From: CAZSSM01 sp964609385
Lineage (GTDB): Bacteria > Planctomycetota > Planctomycetia > Isosphaerales > Isosphaeraceae
Assembly (NCBI GenBank): GCA_964609385.1
Contig: CAZSSM010000033.1
Location: 1-64,000 of the forward strand
DNA length: 64,000 nucleotides
Reading direction: 5' to 3'
A program made the translations under genes and the position numbers. Shown one piece after another: positions 54,501 through 63,852 of the stretch. The notes under the pieces are model-generated. The model did not search any database, had not been told where the DNA came from, and saw nothing but the letters and a program-made list of their open reading frames with translations. The stretch's first letter is position 1. Every line of letters begins with the position of its first letter.

Positions 54501-57500
54501 GTTGGGCTACGTCTCCTCCAACGGGACCCTGCACCTCAATGCTGGCCTCCCAGCCAATGACGCCCGCTACGGCGTCCCGTTCGCGAACCCCGGCGAGGCG
54601 GACAACTACACGGTCAGCCCCGTCTCCTACGACGAAGAAACCGGTCTGGAGACCGTGGAGGTCCGGGCCGAGTTCGTCTGCGGAGGCGTGACCCGCGAGG
54701 TGACCAAAACCTACGACGGGGTCCGTCGGATTGAAGCCGACTCGGGTCCCGGCGACGACCGGATCCAGATCGGCGACGTGCGTTCCGACTTCGCGATCGA
54801 TGCGGGGGCGGGCAACGACCGGATCGACTACGACGGCCGGGGCCGAGCCTGGATCCTCGGCGGGGCCGGCAACGACACCCTTGATGGATCGATCGGCGAC
54901 GACGCCCTGGCCGGAGGCGAGGGTGACGACTGGCTCTATGGTCGCGAAGGTGATGACCGCCTCTTCTCCGCCGAGGGTGATTTCACCAGTCCCGGCGGAT
55001 TCCTCGGCGGTCGCACCCTGCGCGGCGATGTCCTCTTCGGTGGCGAAGGCAACGACCAACTCTGGGCTAACGGCGACGGCGAGGTGAACCTCTTCGGCGA
55101 GGACGGCGACGACATCTTGCATTGGACCTACGACGGGGCGACCCGGAGCGACCAGTGGCTCGACGGTGGCGATGGCCAAGATCGGCTCTTCGTCCAATTC
55201 GGTCCCGGCGACGACCGGATCGAGCTTCAGCCGGCGGTCTTCGACGGTTGGAAGATCCATGACATCGGCATCGACGTACAGACGGTCGACGCCGAACCGA
55301 TCACCGTTTTCGTCGACGGGATCGAGACCCAAGAACTCAACATGGGTCGCGGCGCCGACCGGGTCACCTTCGAGACCGGGACCACGCTGCCGGGAGACCT
55401 CGACCTGTCGGTCGATCTCGGTGAGGTCGCCGCACCCGACGGCGACCCGGACGTCGTCTCGATCCTGGGGACGAATGGCAACGACGAGATCACGATGGAC
55501 GCCCAAGACTCAGGAGTCGTCCGCGGCGGGTCGGTGGTCGATCTCAACTGGGCCGGGATCTCCCCACGGATCTACGGCGGTGGCGCGTCCGAGGACCAAT
55601 TGATCGTCGACGCACAGGCTGGGCACGACATCCTCCGCGCCCTTCCCAATGCGGCCGACTTCTCCGGACTCCGCGTCAAGTTGACCGGCGGCGACGGGAA
55701 CGACCTCCTCATCGGAGGTCCAGGCGACGACCACCTCGAGGCTGGTGCGGGCGATGACACCGTCCTGGGAGGTGACGGCAACGATTCGATCATCGGCACG
55801 AATGGGAATAACTTGATCGAGGCCGGTGCAGGCGACGACACGATCTGGGGCGGACATGAAGACGACCGCATCCGTGGTCAGCAAGGAATCGACACATACA
55901 TTCTGAATGGCACGGGCGACAGCGAACAGATTCTCGTCGAGCACTTCAATACGGGAGTGGAGGATCAGTTACTCGTCCAACGGATCAACAGCGACTTGAT
56001 CCGCGACGAGTTGGATATTGTCATGGAGGTCGAGGGGGTCTCCTTGCAGGGTCTTGGCGGGAACGACCTGATCGACGCCTCCGCCCTCGACCAGGAGGCG
56101 CTTGATGCTGTCGGGATCGAACGCATGTCGCTCGGTGGCTACTTCGGACGAGACACCCTCATCGGATCGGCCGGCCCGGACGTCTTGAACGGAAGCTTCG
56201 ACGACGACACCGTCCATGGTGGTGCGGGCGACGACACGATCGTCGGGGGAACGTTCCTATTCGGGGGAAATTTGGATCAGAGCGATGGAGGCGGCGGATT
56301 CGATCGCTATCTCTTGCAAGGCTCCACTGGACCCGACACCGTCAGGCTCGACCGAGACAACGGGTTCTCCAACGTTCGGCTTCAAACCGGTGCTTTGAGC
56401 GAGCATGTCGATCAGATCGCTGGTTTCGAGCAAATCGAAATCGAAGGGGGGATCGGCAATGATTCGGTCGACTTGAGAAATCTCACAGGATTCGATCTCA
56501 ATCTGATGGGCAACCCCCAATTCGTGCTCGATGGAGGACAAGGGAACGACACGCTCCACGGTTCGGGATCGCACGACACCCTGATCAGCGGTCCGGGTGA
56601 CGACTTGCTCACTTCGCCGGCGGGCAATAATATTTTTATCGTTCAAGGGTCGGGCGCGAAGTCGATCTCGGGAGGAGCCGGGACTGATTCGGTCCTCGTC
56701 GACAAGACGGCCTCTCCCGAGTCGGCTTTGGTCCAGGTGTCCGACGCCACCCTGGCCAATATGATTATGACGACCGTCGAACATCACTCTGATGAGATAG
56801 GTCAATGGGAGCTAACCCTCGACGTCCTGACATTCCAGGTCGAGGCGTTGGAGATCCGCACGGGGTCGGGGGCTGACGCGTTTCAGACCGATTCTCTAAC
56901 CTTGGAGCGGTTCGACTCGGCGGGCCTGACGAGCCTCGTACTTGACGGCGGGGCGGGCGACGATCGGTTCGAGGCCCTGTCCGCCGCGCCGGAGACGGTG
57001 TACGGCCGAGACGGCGACGATGTCATCAACACCAACGGCAATGATCTCGCCTGGGGCGGACCGGGGAACGATCGGCTCTCGGCTGTTCAGGGCGGCCTCG
57101 ACCTTGGCGGGCCGACGCTCTTCGGTGGAGACGGTGACGATCGGCTCATCGTCCAGACGTTGCACGCTTCGGTCTCCGGCGGTGATGGCGTGGACTCGCT
57201 CGACCATTGGGTCCGATTCGACGATCCCGCGAACGACTTGCTCGACCGGATCGCGCTTTATCATGACCCAGGCCGCAACGCCATCCAATCGGTCCGGACC
57301 GAACTGCGGGACGGATCTCCGATCGGTCATCACGATTACGCGGAGATCGAGTCACTGACAGTGGTCCAGACCTTCGACTCGAGCGACGATGCAACGAGGC
57401 ACTTGGGAATGATCGACGCCTCCGGGCTCAGCAAGGCCGCGTTAGAGGCATTAGGATTGGACGGGGTGACCCTCATCGGCGGATTCGGACCCGATACGCT

Positions 57501-58815
57501 GATCGGATCGGGCGGTCACGATCTCTTGGTGGGTCACGCTTCGTTCGATTCTCTCGGCCTTGACCCGAACCCCGATGTGATCCGTGGGGGTCCGGGCAAC
57601 GACACGATCGTCCTCGGCGCCGGGGACGATCTGGCCTTTGGGGGAGCCGGTCACGATGTCCTCCAGGCGATCGCCGGCGGGGAACGCACCCCGAGCGGCC
57701 TGGACGACCTGATCCTCGGGGTATACGACCCGACGCTCGGAGCCGCCGCGATCACCTGGATCGATCGCAGCACTGGAGAGATCTATGGGATCGACATTAT
57801 CCTCGACACCGAGGAGTTCCACGTTAGCGGCTCCGATGGAGACGACGTCCTCGACTTCCGAGGCCTGGATCCGCTGCCGGGGCTGAGCGGCGTTTCTCTG
57901 GTCGGGGATGCAGGCGACGACTCGATCCTCGGGACGGACCGCGCGGACACCCTCTCGGGAGGCGACGGGGACGACACCATCGAGGGTTCCGACGGCAACG
58001 ACTCGATCCTCGGCGAATGGGGCGCGGACACCTTGTTGGGTGGTGAGGGAGCCGACACCCTCCGGGGAGGCCACGGCAGTGATCGAATTGTGGCCGCCCG
58101 AGGTGCCGATCTGATCGTCGATCTGTTCGGCGACAACTTCATCCGCGCCGGAGATGGCAGCGACACCGTGACCGCCGGGGACGGCGACGACACGATCGAG
58201 GGCAACCGCTTCCCAGATCTGATCAATGCGGGCCACGGGAACAACGTCGTTGACGGCGGCGGGGACGACGACACGATCACCGCCGGTGATGGCGACGACA
58301 TCCTCCGGGGTCAATTCGGCGATGACTCGATCAACGGCGGTGCGGGCGATGACACGCTCTTGGGCGGCAACTCGCGCGACACGCTCATCGGCGGCATCGG
58401 TGAGGATTCCATCGACGGTGGCAACGGCTTCGACTCGATCCTGGGTGGTTCGGGCGATGACACGCTGATCAACGGCCGCGGGCGCGACACCCTCGATGGT
58501 GGAGCTGGTGCCGACACCTTAAAGGTCAACCACTTCGCCGCCTCGAGCATCACCGAACTGGCCCGCTCGGGTCAGGGCGACCATATCCTTCGCCGTCGCG
58601 CGACGCCGAGCGGTCCGGTCTTGGACGTCGATGTGTTGCTTGTCGATGCGCTAGATATGCTCCTGCTGTCCTTAAATGCCGGAAACGACACCTTGAAGGT
58701 CGCGTCCGACTTCAACGGCCTTCGGACCCATGTCGACGGCGGCGCGGGCACCGACCTCTCGGAGATCCCCGACGAGGTCGCCGACCAGTTCACCCTCTCC
58801 AACTTCGAAGACTGA
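51556..58815 (+). CDS. Giant secreted RTX-type calcium-binding protein
   Basis: 2,419 residues from ATG-ATG at 51556. The N-terminus is basic and holds the LEPR-XLL motif (LENRTLLT, residues 34-41). Residues 50-180 start with beta-helix/RTX-like strands (GGPGHDEIDL, GGSGADQIVFD). From about 180 to 1050 the protein is beta-rich and unknown to me, with a calcium-loop-like DFDNDGDPANGQGDGRV near residue 890. From about 1055 to the end, RTX repeats (GGAGNDTLDG, GGEGDDWLYG and many more) alternate with spacer domains. It is probably a surface or matrix adhesin folded by extracellular calcium. No C-terminal sorting signal or type I secretion partner is visible. It lies next to sigma-kinase module 3, transcribed away from it. 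Confidence 0.88.
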   Translation: MMDSALPTNALSTRPRRRRATPSHKPTVAFVETLENRTLLTVDLATFGNDGLGLQVEVVGDAAESIVIREQNDLIVVEGNSGAQTATIPASTLQSLRVFGGPGHDEIDLTQVTGTDFPSLFNVEVNPRAGRDRVVGSPLADTIVTEDDQTDTVRGGSGADQIVFDSLDIVRDASPQVLARGIPAFFEALQVAIDQQIFDEPVPLVGSYGSQAVLQEELVLPLDGWNWNTTTTRAAVEDHLIATLGLEASDGLIAEIEGQGDLGDSAITLTLSLGRDDYQLTDPGRYPEPYDRAFTGLEGDPNTSATTDRLALHLGNTRTKVSLDWSMEVTFGADGNGFYARLPEGLDPEITDLLTIELDATLREQAGQPGRVGTSGSLGHLSTHEIYDGDAKVNPDDPGLGSRFAATYEIDLSPEEGRATWNDLPTLDVEGAITSTVSRIDLDVIAGFAGPGDDSVFDLIYRADFEMGWDFIDADPENIVYRSEVQRVTGPVTHPFTLSFEGETTGPLNMLMSANQIERALEGLSGIGPEGSSALDDFEGVLVNELPFEGGFEITFVGLNAHRDVPLLEVNDTSRFTVTEVVAGSGWGETPQIRFDSVAFDVGFLFGGFITPIVQRVQQITAPLQPMVDLLQSPVPLLSMLGESLTFSRLFFGSGADSFLDAIATINALDIPDDGSGAIFVDLGSFQVRDPRLSPAVQLIGSPAETESTLSAVRRRGNSDPNAEEDPQVKTFIDDTVEKGNGLQFPILTDPNQTFALMLAAPADLFTYDLPQFGRSVTIERSYPIYPGINAKFFGSLGVEVDLDFGYDTHGIDLYRKFGDPLSILDGFYLMDRVGGVASAPDKPEIVFTAEVGVGIELGLPEIPYLAEVTLGVSGGIRGTLELDLADFDNDGDPANGQGDGRVRGSELKRLIDADPFYVFNASGSLVAFLRIGVDIVMFPRSIFEWVVFTWSYEPLNLTILEFAGAPRSLTAGSTGCDAEPELGYVSSNGTLHLNAGLPANDARYGVPFANPGEADNYTVSPVSYDEETGLETVEVRAEFVCGGVTREVTKTYDGVRRIEADSGPGDDRIQIGDVRSDFAIDAGAGNDRIDYDGRGRAWILGGAGNDTLDGSIGDDALAGGEGDDWLYGREGDDRLFSAEGDFTSPGGFLGGRTLRGDVLFGGEGNDQLWANGDGEVNLFGEDGDDILHWTYDGATRSDQWLDGGDGQDRLFVQFGPGDDRIELQPAVFDGWKIHDIGIDVQTVDAEPITVFVDGIETQELNMGRGADRVTFETGTTLPGDLDLSVDLGEVAAPDGDPDVVSILGTNGNDEITMDAQDSGVVRGGSVVDLNWAGISPRIYGGGASEDQLIVDAQAGHDILRALPNAADFSGLRVKLTGGDGNDLLIGGPGDDHLEAGAGDDTVLGGDGNDSIIGTNGNNLIEAGAGDDTIWGGHEDDRIRGQQGIDTYILNGTGDSEQILVEHFNTGVEDQLLVQRINSDLIRDELDIVMEVEGVSLQGLGGNDLIDASALDQEALDAVGIERMSLGGYFGRDTLIGSAGPDVLNGSFDDDTVHGGAGDDTIVGGTFLFGGNLDQSDGGGGFDRYLLQGSTGPDTVRLDRDNGFSNVRLQTGALSEHVDQIAGFEQIEIEGGIGNDSVDLRNLTGFDLNLMGNPQFVLDGGQGNDTLHGSGSHDTLISGPGDDLLTSPAGNNIFIVQGSGAKSISGGAGTDSVLVDKTASPESALVQVSDATLANMIMTTVEHHSDEIGQWELTLDVLTFQVEALEIRTGSGADAFQTDSLTLERFDSAGLTSLVLDGGAGDDRFEALSAAPETVYGRDGDDVINTNGNDLAWGGPGNDRLSAVQGGLDLGGPTLFGGDGDDRLIVQTLHASVSGGDGVDSLDHWVRFDDPANDLLDRIALYHDPGRNAIQSVRTELRDGSPIGHHDYAEIESLTVVQTFDSSDDATRHLGMIDASGLSKAALEALGLDGVTLIGGFGPDTLIGSGGHDLLVGHASFDSLGLDPNPDVIRGGPGNDTIVLGAGDDLAFGGAGHDVLQAIAGGERTPSGLDDLILGVYDPTLGAAAITWIDRSTGEIYGIDIILDTEEFHVSGSDGDDVLDFRGLDPLPGLSGVSLVGDAGDDSILGTDRADTLSGGDGDDTIEGSDGNDSILGEWGADTLLGGEGADTLRGGHGSDRIVAARGADLIVDLFGDNFIRAGDGSDTVTAGDGDDTIEGNRFPDLINAGHGNNVVDGGGDDDTITAGDGDDILRGQFGDDSINGGAGDDTLLGGNSRDTLIGGIGEDSIDGGNGFDSILGGSGDDTLINGRGRDTLDGGAGADTLKVNHFAASSITELARSGQGDHILRRRATPSGPVLDVDVLLVDALDMLLLSLNAGNDTLKVASDFNGLRTHVDGGAGTDLSEIPDEVADQFTLSNFED
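54720..58560 (+). repeat. RTX nonapeptide blocks in the giant protein
   Basis: Interrupted arrays of GGxGxDxLxGGxGxD repeats. Dense blocks are at about 54750-55110, 55680-55890, 56130-56260, 57000-57130, 57470-57680 and 57900-58520. The intervening spacers (about 100-250 residues) share phrases such as IDASALDQEALDAVGIE and IDASGLSKAALEALGLD, so spacer units were duplicated too. Confidence 0.85.
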
Positions 58816-58886
58816 GCCGAACGTCGATCCTCGGGACGACGATGCCTCGACGATCAGTCTGAAATCGTAATCAGTACATCAACACG

Positions 58887-58922
58887 AACGGCCGCCCGGG
58901 GCGAAGGACCCGGGCGGCCGTT
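58887..58922. terminator. Strong shared hairpin between convergent genes
   Basis: A perfect 14-bp GC-rich stem (AACGGCCGCCCGGG, 58887-58900, with its complement at 58909-58922) and an 8-base loop. It lies 72 bases after the RTX gene stop and 71 bases before the end of the convergent subtilase gene, so it can serve both directions. No long T-run follows on either strand. Confidence 0.65.
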
Positions 58923-58992
58923 GATGTTGGATGAGGTTGTCAGGGACGCCGCTCGCCGACGATCGGGCGTCGGCGAGGGCTTCGCATTGAGA

Positions 58993-61900
58993 TCAGAGCC
59001 CGAAGAAGTCGCCGATATCCTCGACTGTGTCCTTAATCGTGTCGTAGGTGTCTTCGAGGAACTCGTCGACAACGCTTGGGTTCTCGACGTTATAGACCGG
59101 CTTGTTCCGGATGATGTCCTCAGCGACATCTCGGCGACTCTCGCGGCGTTCGAGGACCTGCCTGTAGAGTTCGTTCCGCGTGAATTGCGGATCGGTCGTG
59201 TCCTGCGGAACCTGTTGGCTGGAGGCCGAGGGGCTGCCAGCAGTCCCGTTGCCGTTGGACGATCCCTCTGAGGTCGACTGGTTACTGCCGCTCCCGGAGT
59301 TGTCGAGCGCGACCGGATCTCCGACCTCACCCGCGGTGACCGGGCTGCCTGGGTCGGTCGTGGAGGACGTCGGGGGTCCAGACATGAGGCCGAGAAGCTG
59401 GCCGAGCGGGCTGGTCGGGTCGACCCCGCTGTCATCGCTGACCAAGGGCGAGAGCGGCGAGGTCCCGCCGTTGTTGGACGACCCGCCCGAATTGTCCGGG
59501 TTGGTCGCGGTATCGACCGGGGCACCGGGGTCGTTGGTGTTGGCCGCGGGATCGTTGTCGGCCACCCGGTCCGACCCAGTCTGGTCGACCGGATCGGTGT
59601 CCTGGATTTGGGTGGCCAGTGCCCGCTGACGCGCTTGCATGACACGGGGGTCCGTGCTGAACAGATCGAAGTCGGGATTGATCGCCAGCGGATCCTCGCC
59701 CTCGCCCAGGCCGAACTGGAACCGCCGCGGGTCGACGTTACGGAACTGCTCGATGATCGAGGGCGGGATCGGGGCGAAGACATACTGCGGGAGTAGCCGG
59801 TGAAGGTCGGTCCAGGGCCGGTTGGCATCGGGATCGACCAGGAACCCGTTGGCCGAAGCCCGCTGACGGTCGGTGACAACGAACTGGTCGGGCAGCGGGA
59901 GGAGGTTGTGGACCAAGGTCTCGTACTGGGTGATCGAGACGACGCCGTTGAGCTGCCCATCCGCGACGAAGTCGAAGAAGTTGAACCGTCGCTGGAGGAC
60001 GTCCGGATCGTCAGGGGTCTCCAAGGTCCCGGTGGGCGTCGGCTCATCGAAGGGCCGATCGTTGCCGCCGAGCAATCGAGCCATGGCCCCCTCTTCGGCG
60101 AGTCCCCGCGACTCGGCCGAGTCGACGAAGCTCTGAAGCTCCTCGGCCGTGATCAAAGCATTGTTGTTGGTGTCGATGACCGAGAGCATGTCGCGTTCGA
60201 TGAGGAACTGCAGAGCGATCTGGCCTTCGATGGCGGCGATAGCGTTGCCGACATCGACGCGGGCGAAGTCGCGCGGCGTGCCCAGACCGATCAGCAGCGG
60301 AGCTTCGAAGGCGGACTGGAACCGCGGATCGTCGGGCGCCGGCACGGCGGTCCACTGGAGGATCCCGTAGATCGAGTCGGGGTTGGCGTAGACCGACAGG
60401 TCTCGGAGTTCGCCCACGCCGAAGTTCAGTGAGTTGACGCCGACCGGTTGGGTCAGGTACGGGTCGACGGTCGAGCCCTCAACGTTCAATTCGGACCAGT
60501 AGTCGATGGCCGAGGCGACGATGGCGATCGAACCGGTCACCAGGGCTGAGGAGAGCGACGTGCCACCCTCTCGGAGGAGCAACTCGTCGTTGGCCGCCTC
60601 GGCGGTCCTCAGATTGAAGACTGGGATGTTGATGACCGGGGCGACGAAGTCGGTCGTCGTGGTCCGGTTGACCGCCGGACTGATCCGGTCGACGAAGATG
60701 GCGAAGCCATCGTTATTGAAGGGGGCCAACTCGGGGGCCAGCGTGACGCCGTTATCAAAGACGATGTGCGTCCCCCGGGTCCGTTCGACGGGCCCTTGGA
60801 ACGGGTCGTCGGGCGTCGAGTCGGGGCCGAGGTCGAAGGTCGAGGGGAAAGACCCGGAGACCGAGATGACCTCGTTGAAGAGGGCCGGGATCGACTCGCC
60901 GACGAACTCGCCGCTGGCGAAGTCATCGACGTCGCTGAACTGACCCGACGGGGCGACCGGAGCGATCCCGACGTTCCGGAATTGGCGAAGCTGGCTCTTG
61001 ATGGCCAAGCTGATCTTGGGGAACTCGCGGAAGAACTCGCCCTCGGTGGCGAAGACGGCACCGTCTGGGTCGGGCGCCCCGCCGTCGAGGACCGTCGGCG
61101 CGTTCTGGGTGCCGAAGCCAATGTTCGCCGCGATGACCCGGTCGAGCTGGCCGGGCCGGATCGGGTCGGGCACGAACGGGTTATCGGCGACGAAGTCCAG
61201 ACCTTCGAAGAAGAGCTGGAAGCTGGTCGTCGGCGAACTGATCGTATCACCGGGCAAGGGTGAGGGCGGGATCGGCAAGCCCGGTCGGTTGACGAAGACG
61301 TCGACCGGCTGGATCGTCGCCTGGGGAACCATCTGGGTGATCACCGAGGCAATGAGGGTCCCGTGGCCCGTGGGGACGACGTCACCGGGGTCCGAGGGAT
61401 TGAGATCGTCGTTACCGGGTCCACCGAAGGCGATGTTGCGTCCCTCGGCGACACGACCGCGGAATCCGGTTGTGTTGGCATCGACACCCGTGTCGATGAC
61501 CGCCACGGCGCTGTCCTGACCTTCGTACGGAACACCCAAGCTCCGCAGGTCGCCCAGACCGATCAGCGAGCCCGTATCCGAGTTGGCCAGGCTCGTAGTT
61601 GTCTTGAACTGGTAGATGCCGTCATTGTCCGAGGCATAGAGGATCGAGCCATCGGCCGAGAAGTCGAGGCTCAGCGACGAGCTGAGGAACCCGTCGGGTC
61701 CGACCAACGAGGAAACGTTGAAGCCATCAGCGAACGGGAAGACCTGACCGTCGGGCGCGATCCGGAGGATCGTGCCGCCAAGGGCATCGATGCCGTTGGG
61801 TTGATAGTCGATGATGAGGGAGTTGTCCTCGGGATCGTCCAGGCCGATGAACCCCGTCAGGTCGATCGAGAGCGGTCCGTCGCTGGTCAAGGGGACCAGC

Positions 61901-63423
61901 ACGTTCACGTCGCCGAAGACCGGGTTGCCGTCGTCATCGGTGTCGACCTGGCCCTGGACGGTGACATTGAAACCGAGACCGCTGTGCAGGTCGCTGACGA
62001 ACAGCGAGCCTTCAAATCCCTCACCATCATCGTCGGCAGGCGGCGCGGTGGGCGGGACGGTCAGGGTCGCACCCGCGTCGGGCAGACCCCCATCGCCGGT
62101 CGGTGCCAGCGGGAGGTTGTAGGAGAAGTAGCCGAACTGGTCGAAGGCGGCGTCCTGGAGGCGCCGATAGTCGGAGAAGACCAGGCCGAAGCCTAGATCG
62201 GTATCGCCGTCGTCCGAGACATCGAACCCGAGCGCATTATTGATATCGATAAATCCTTCGTCAGCGATACCACCATCGGCGTCGGGCACGTTGATGGGGG
62301 TGTCCATCGCTTCGAGATCGGGGTTGAACAGGAGATCTCCATTGGAGCCCTGAACACCGCTGAAGCCGGGGATGCCGGGCAGCCCCTGACCGGGCGCTGC
62401 GGGGATCCCGAAGTCGGTGAAGGTCGCGTAGACCGGCGAGAAGTAGTTGGGGTTGGCGGCGGTCAGTCCGGTCAAGGGTCCGAAGCTGAAGAAGGTGTCT
62501 TCCACACCGACAGGCAGGATTGGCGAGTCGATGGCTTGGCCAGGCGTGTAGGCGTTGGCATCGAAGAAGAAAGTGCGGAAGGTGTCGGAGAAGACGCCGT
62601 CCCCAGCGAAGAGCCCGCGGAGGAAGCTCTGCTGTTGGGTCGGAGTGATCAGGATGGCACTGGGCGCGTTGACGAAGGTCTCGGTGCCCCCGTCATCGAC
62701 GAAGCTGGCGAAGGCGCCCAGGAACGACCCGTCGGGACCAATCCGGTAGATCACGTTCTTCAGCGGATCGGTCTCATCGACACTGGAGACGAACATCGAG
62801 GGTCGCCCGTCGAAGTAACCTTCGACATCGAAGGCGATGTCGTAGTTGTTGACTAGACCGGTCGAGGGGGCCAATCCGCCGGCGGCCGGGTTTTCGAGAT
62901 TGGCCGCGTCGGTCAACGGGGCGGTGGTCCCGGCCTGGGCCGCAGCGATCTGAGGAATGACCGTGTTGAGGTCGAAGAAGATGTCTGAGTCGCCGGTGGC
63001 CGGGTTGACCCGGTAGATCACACCGGGCGCGTTGATCGCGCCGGGGTTGTCGCCTCCGCCACGACTGATGGCATAGACGACCTTCCCGAAGTCACCACCG
63101 GGACCGGCCTCGATCCGCACGATGTCCCCGCCGAAGTTCTCGGCTGGCGAGAGCAGGTTGACGCTGGTCACACCGGCCGAGCCGAACGGGTTGGCGAACC
63201 CCTCTTCGAACTCGATGTCGACGAAGCCGGCCGGAATGCCGGTGATGGGCGGATCCAGGGCCGGGTCGGGGATCCCGGAAATGGTCACCTCGATGCTCGA
63301 AAATCCGAAGACGTCCACCGTCAGCAGTTGGCGTGGTTCCAACGGCGCGATGGCCTCGCAGTGATAGTTGCGGTTCTGACGTGGCTTCGGCCCGCGTGAT
63401 TTCTGACGAGTCGGTCGGCTCAT
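58993..63423 (-). CDS. Large exported subtilase-family protein with altered oxyanion site
   Basis: 1,476 residues; the ATG at 63423 follows AAGGAGG. LEPR-XLL motif PLEPRQLLT at 27-35. Residues 40-630 are beta-rich with propeller-like pieces (GVIYRVNPATGDSDIFFDL, IYRIGPDGSFLGAF, LSLDFSADGSILYASD). An S8-like domain follows: D644 in VIDTGVD, H687 in GHGTLIAS and S956 in GGTSLSSALV, a complete triad with wide insertions. The oxyanion asparagine of VAAAGN is here Q828 in VAPSGQ. After the domain comes an EF-hand-like DTNNNALITAEEL, an unusual region to about 1300, and a low-complexity Ser/Gly/Asp/Pro tail ending in a short helical segment (VVDEFLEDTYDTIKDTVED). It may be a slow or specialised protease. 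Confidence 0.85.
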   Translation of the reverse strand: MSRPTRQKSRGPKPRQNRNYHCEAIAPLEPRQLLTVDVFGFSSIEVTISGIPDPALDPPITGIPAGFVDIEFEEGFANPFGSAGVTSVNLLSPAENFGGDIVRIEAGPGGDFGKVVYAISRGGGDNPGAINAPGVIYRVNPATGDSDIFFDLNTVIPQIAAAQAGTTAPLTDAANLENPAAGGLAPSTGLVNNYDIAFDVEGYFDGRPSMFVSSVDETDPLKNVIYRIGPDGSFLGAFASFVDDGGTETFVNAPSAILITPTQQQSFLRGLFAGDGVFSDTFRTFFFDANAYTPGQAIDSPILPVGVEDTFFSFGPLTGLTAANPNYFSPVYATFTDFGIPAAPGQGLPGIPGFSGVQGSNGDLLFNPDLEAMDTPINVPDADGGIADEGFIDINNALGFDVSDDGDTDLGFGLVFSDYRRLQDAAFDQFGYFSYNLPLAPTGDGGLPDAGATLTVPPTAPPADDDGEGFEGSLFVSDLHSGLGFNVTVQGQVDTDDDGNPVFGDVNVLVPLTSDGPLSIDLTGFIGLDDPEDNSLIIDYQPNGIDALGGTILRIAPDGQVFPFADGFNVSSLVGPDGFLSSSLSLDFSADGSILYASDNDGIYQFKTTTSLANSDTGSLIGLGDLRSLGVPYEGQDSAVAVIDTGVDANTTGFRGRVAEGRNIAFGGPGNDDLNPSDPGDVVPTGHGTLIASVITQMVPQATIQPVDVFVNRPGLPIPPSPLPGDTISSPTTSFQLFFEGLDFVADNPFVPDPIRPGQLDRVIAANIGFGTQNAPTVLDGGAPDPDGAVFATEGEFFREFPKISLAIKSQLRQFRNVGIAPVAPSGQFSDVDDFASGEFVGESIPALFNEVISVSGSFPSTFDLGPDSTPDDPFQGPVERTRGTHIVFDNGVTLAPELAPFNNDGFAIFVDRISPAVNRTTTTDFVAPVINIPVFNLRTAEAANDELLLREGGTSLSSALVTGSIAIVASAIDYWSELNVEGSTVDPYLTQPVGVNSLNFGVGELRDLSVYANPDSIYGILQWTAVPAPDDPRFQSAFEAPLLIGLGTPRDFARVDVGNAIAAIEGQIALQFLIERDMLSVIDTNNNALITAEELQSFVDSAESRGLAEEGAMARLLGGNDRPFDEPTPTGTLETPDDPDVLQRRFNFFDFVADGQLNGVVSITQYETLVHNLLPLPDQFVVTDRQRASANGFLVDPDANRPWTDLHRLLPQYVFAPIPPSIIEQFRNVDPRRFQFGLGEGEDPLAINPDFDLFSTDPRVMQARQRALATQIQDTDPVDQTGSDRVADNDPAANTNDPGAPVDTATNPDNSGGSSNNGGTSPLSPLVSDDSGVDPTSPLGQLLGLMSGPPTSSTTDPGSPVTAGEVGDPVALDNSGSGSNQSTSEGSSNGNGTAGSPSASSQQVPQDTTDPQFTRNELYRQVLERRESRRDVAEDIIRNKPVYNVENPSVVDEFLEDTYDTIKDTVEDIGDFFGL

Positions 63424-63852
63424 CCCCTACCCTCCTTCGCTGGGCTCATCCGTCCTGGATCGAGGCCGAGTCCCTCGGCTAGACCGAGTATCGGTCACCA
63501 CTCCAAGCCGGGCTGACGGAAAAACGCCTTGGATCGGGACAGGGCCGATCTCCCGCGCGGCCCGAACAAGACTCATGACCTACCCATCGGTCCGAAACCA
63601 ATCGCTTCATCAGCCAAACCCAAAGAACCGGTCGGATCGCCCCGACCGGCCCTCGTCTTGAACCGTGCCCTGAGTACTCGAGGACTTGCCGCTCGACTCG
63701 GCGCGCACGAAAAAACCCGAGGGCGGGACCAATCCCGGCCTCGGGTCAACAGAGCACGCATGAATCTGAGGTGGAGTGAATGGGATGAGCCGTAAAGCGA
63801 TTCATCACCACCAGCAGGGTCTTCGAGAAAGCGCCTCGTGGACGAGGACCGC
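63424..63852. other. Intergenic region with a terminator for the next minus-strand gene
   Basis: About 430 bases. The part near 63430-63520 should hold the subtilase promoter. The intrinsic terminator at 63710-63746 belongs to the DUF3467 gene to the right. No further gene seen. Confidence 0.5.
63710..63746 (-). terminator. Intrinsic terminator of the DUF3467 gene
   Basis: On the reverse strand, ACCCGAGGCCGGGA, a TTGG loop and TCCCGCCCTCGGGT form a long stem with one internal mismatch, followed directly by TTTTTT (63715 down to 63710). It starts 107 bases after the DUF3467 stop codon. This is the clearest intrinsic terminator in the window. Confidence 0.85.

Noticed and set aside
54720..58560. 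Regular repeats suggesting a CRISPR array
   Set aside because: The periodicity is 27 bases, in frame with RTX nonapeptide pairs, without unique spacers between identical repeats.
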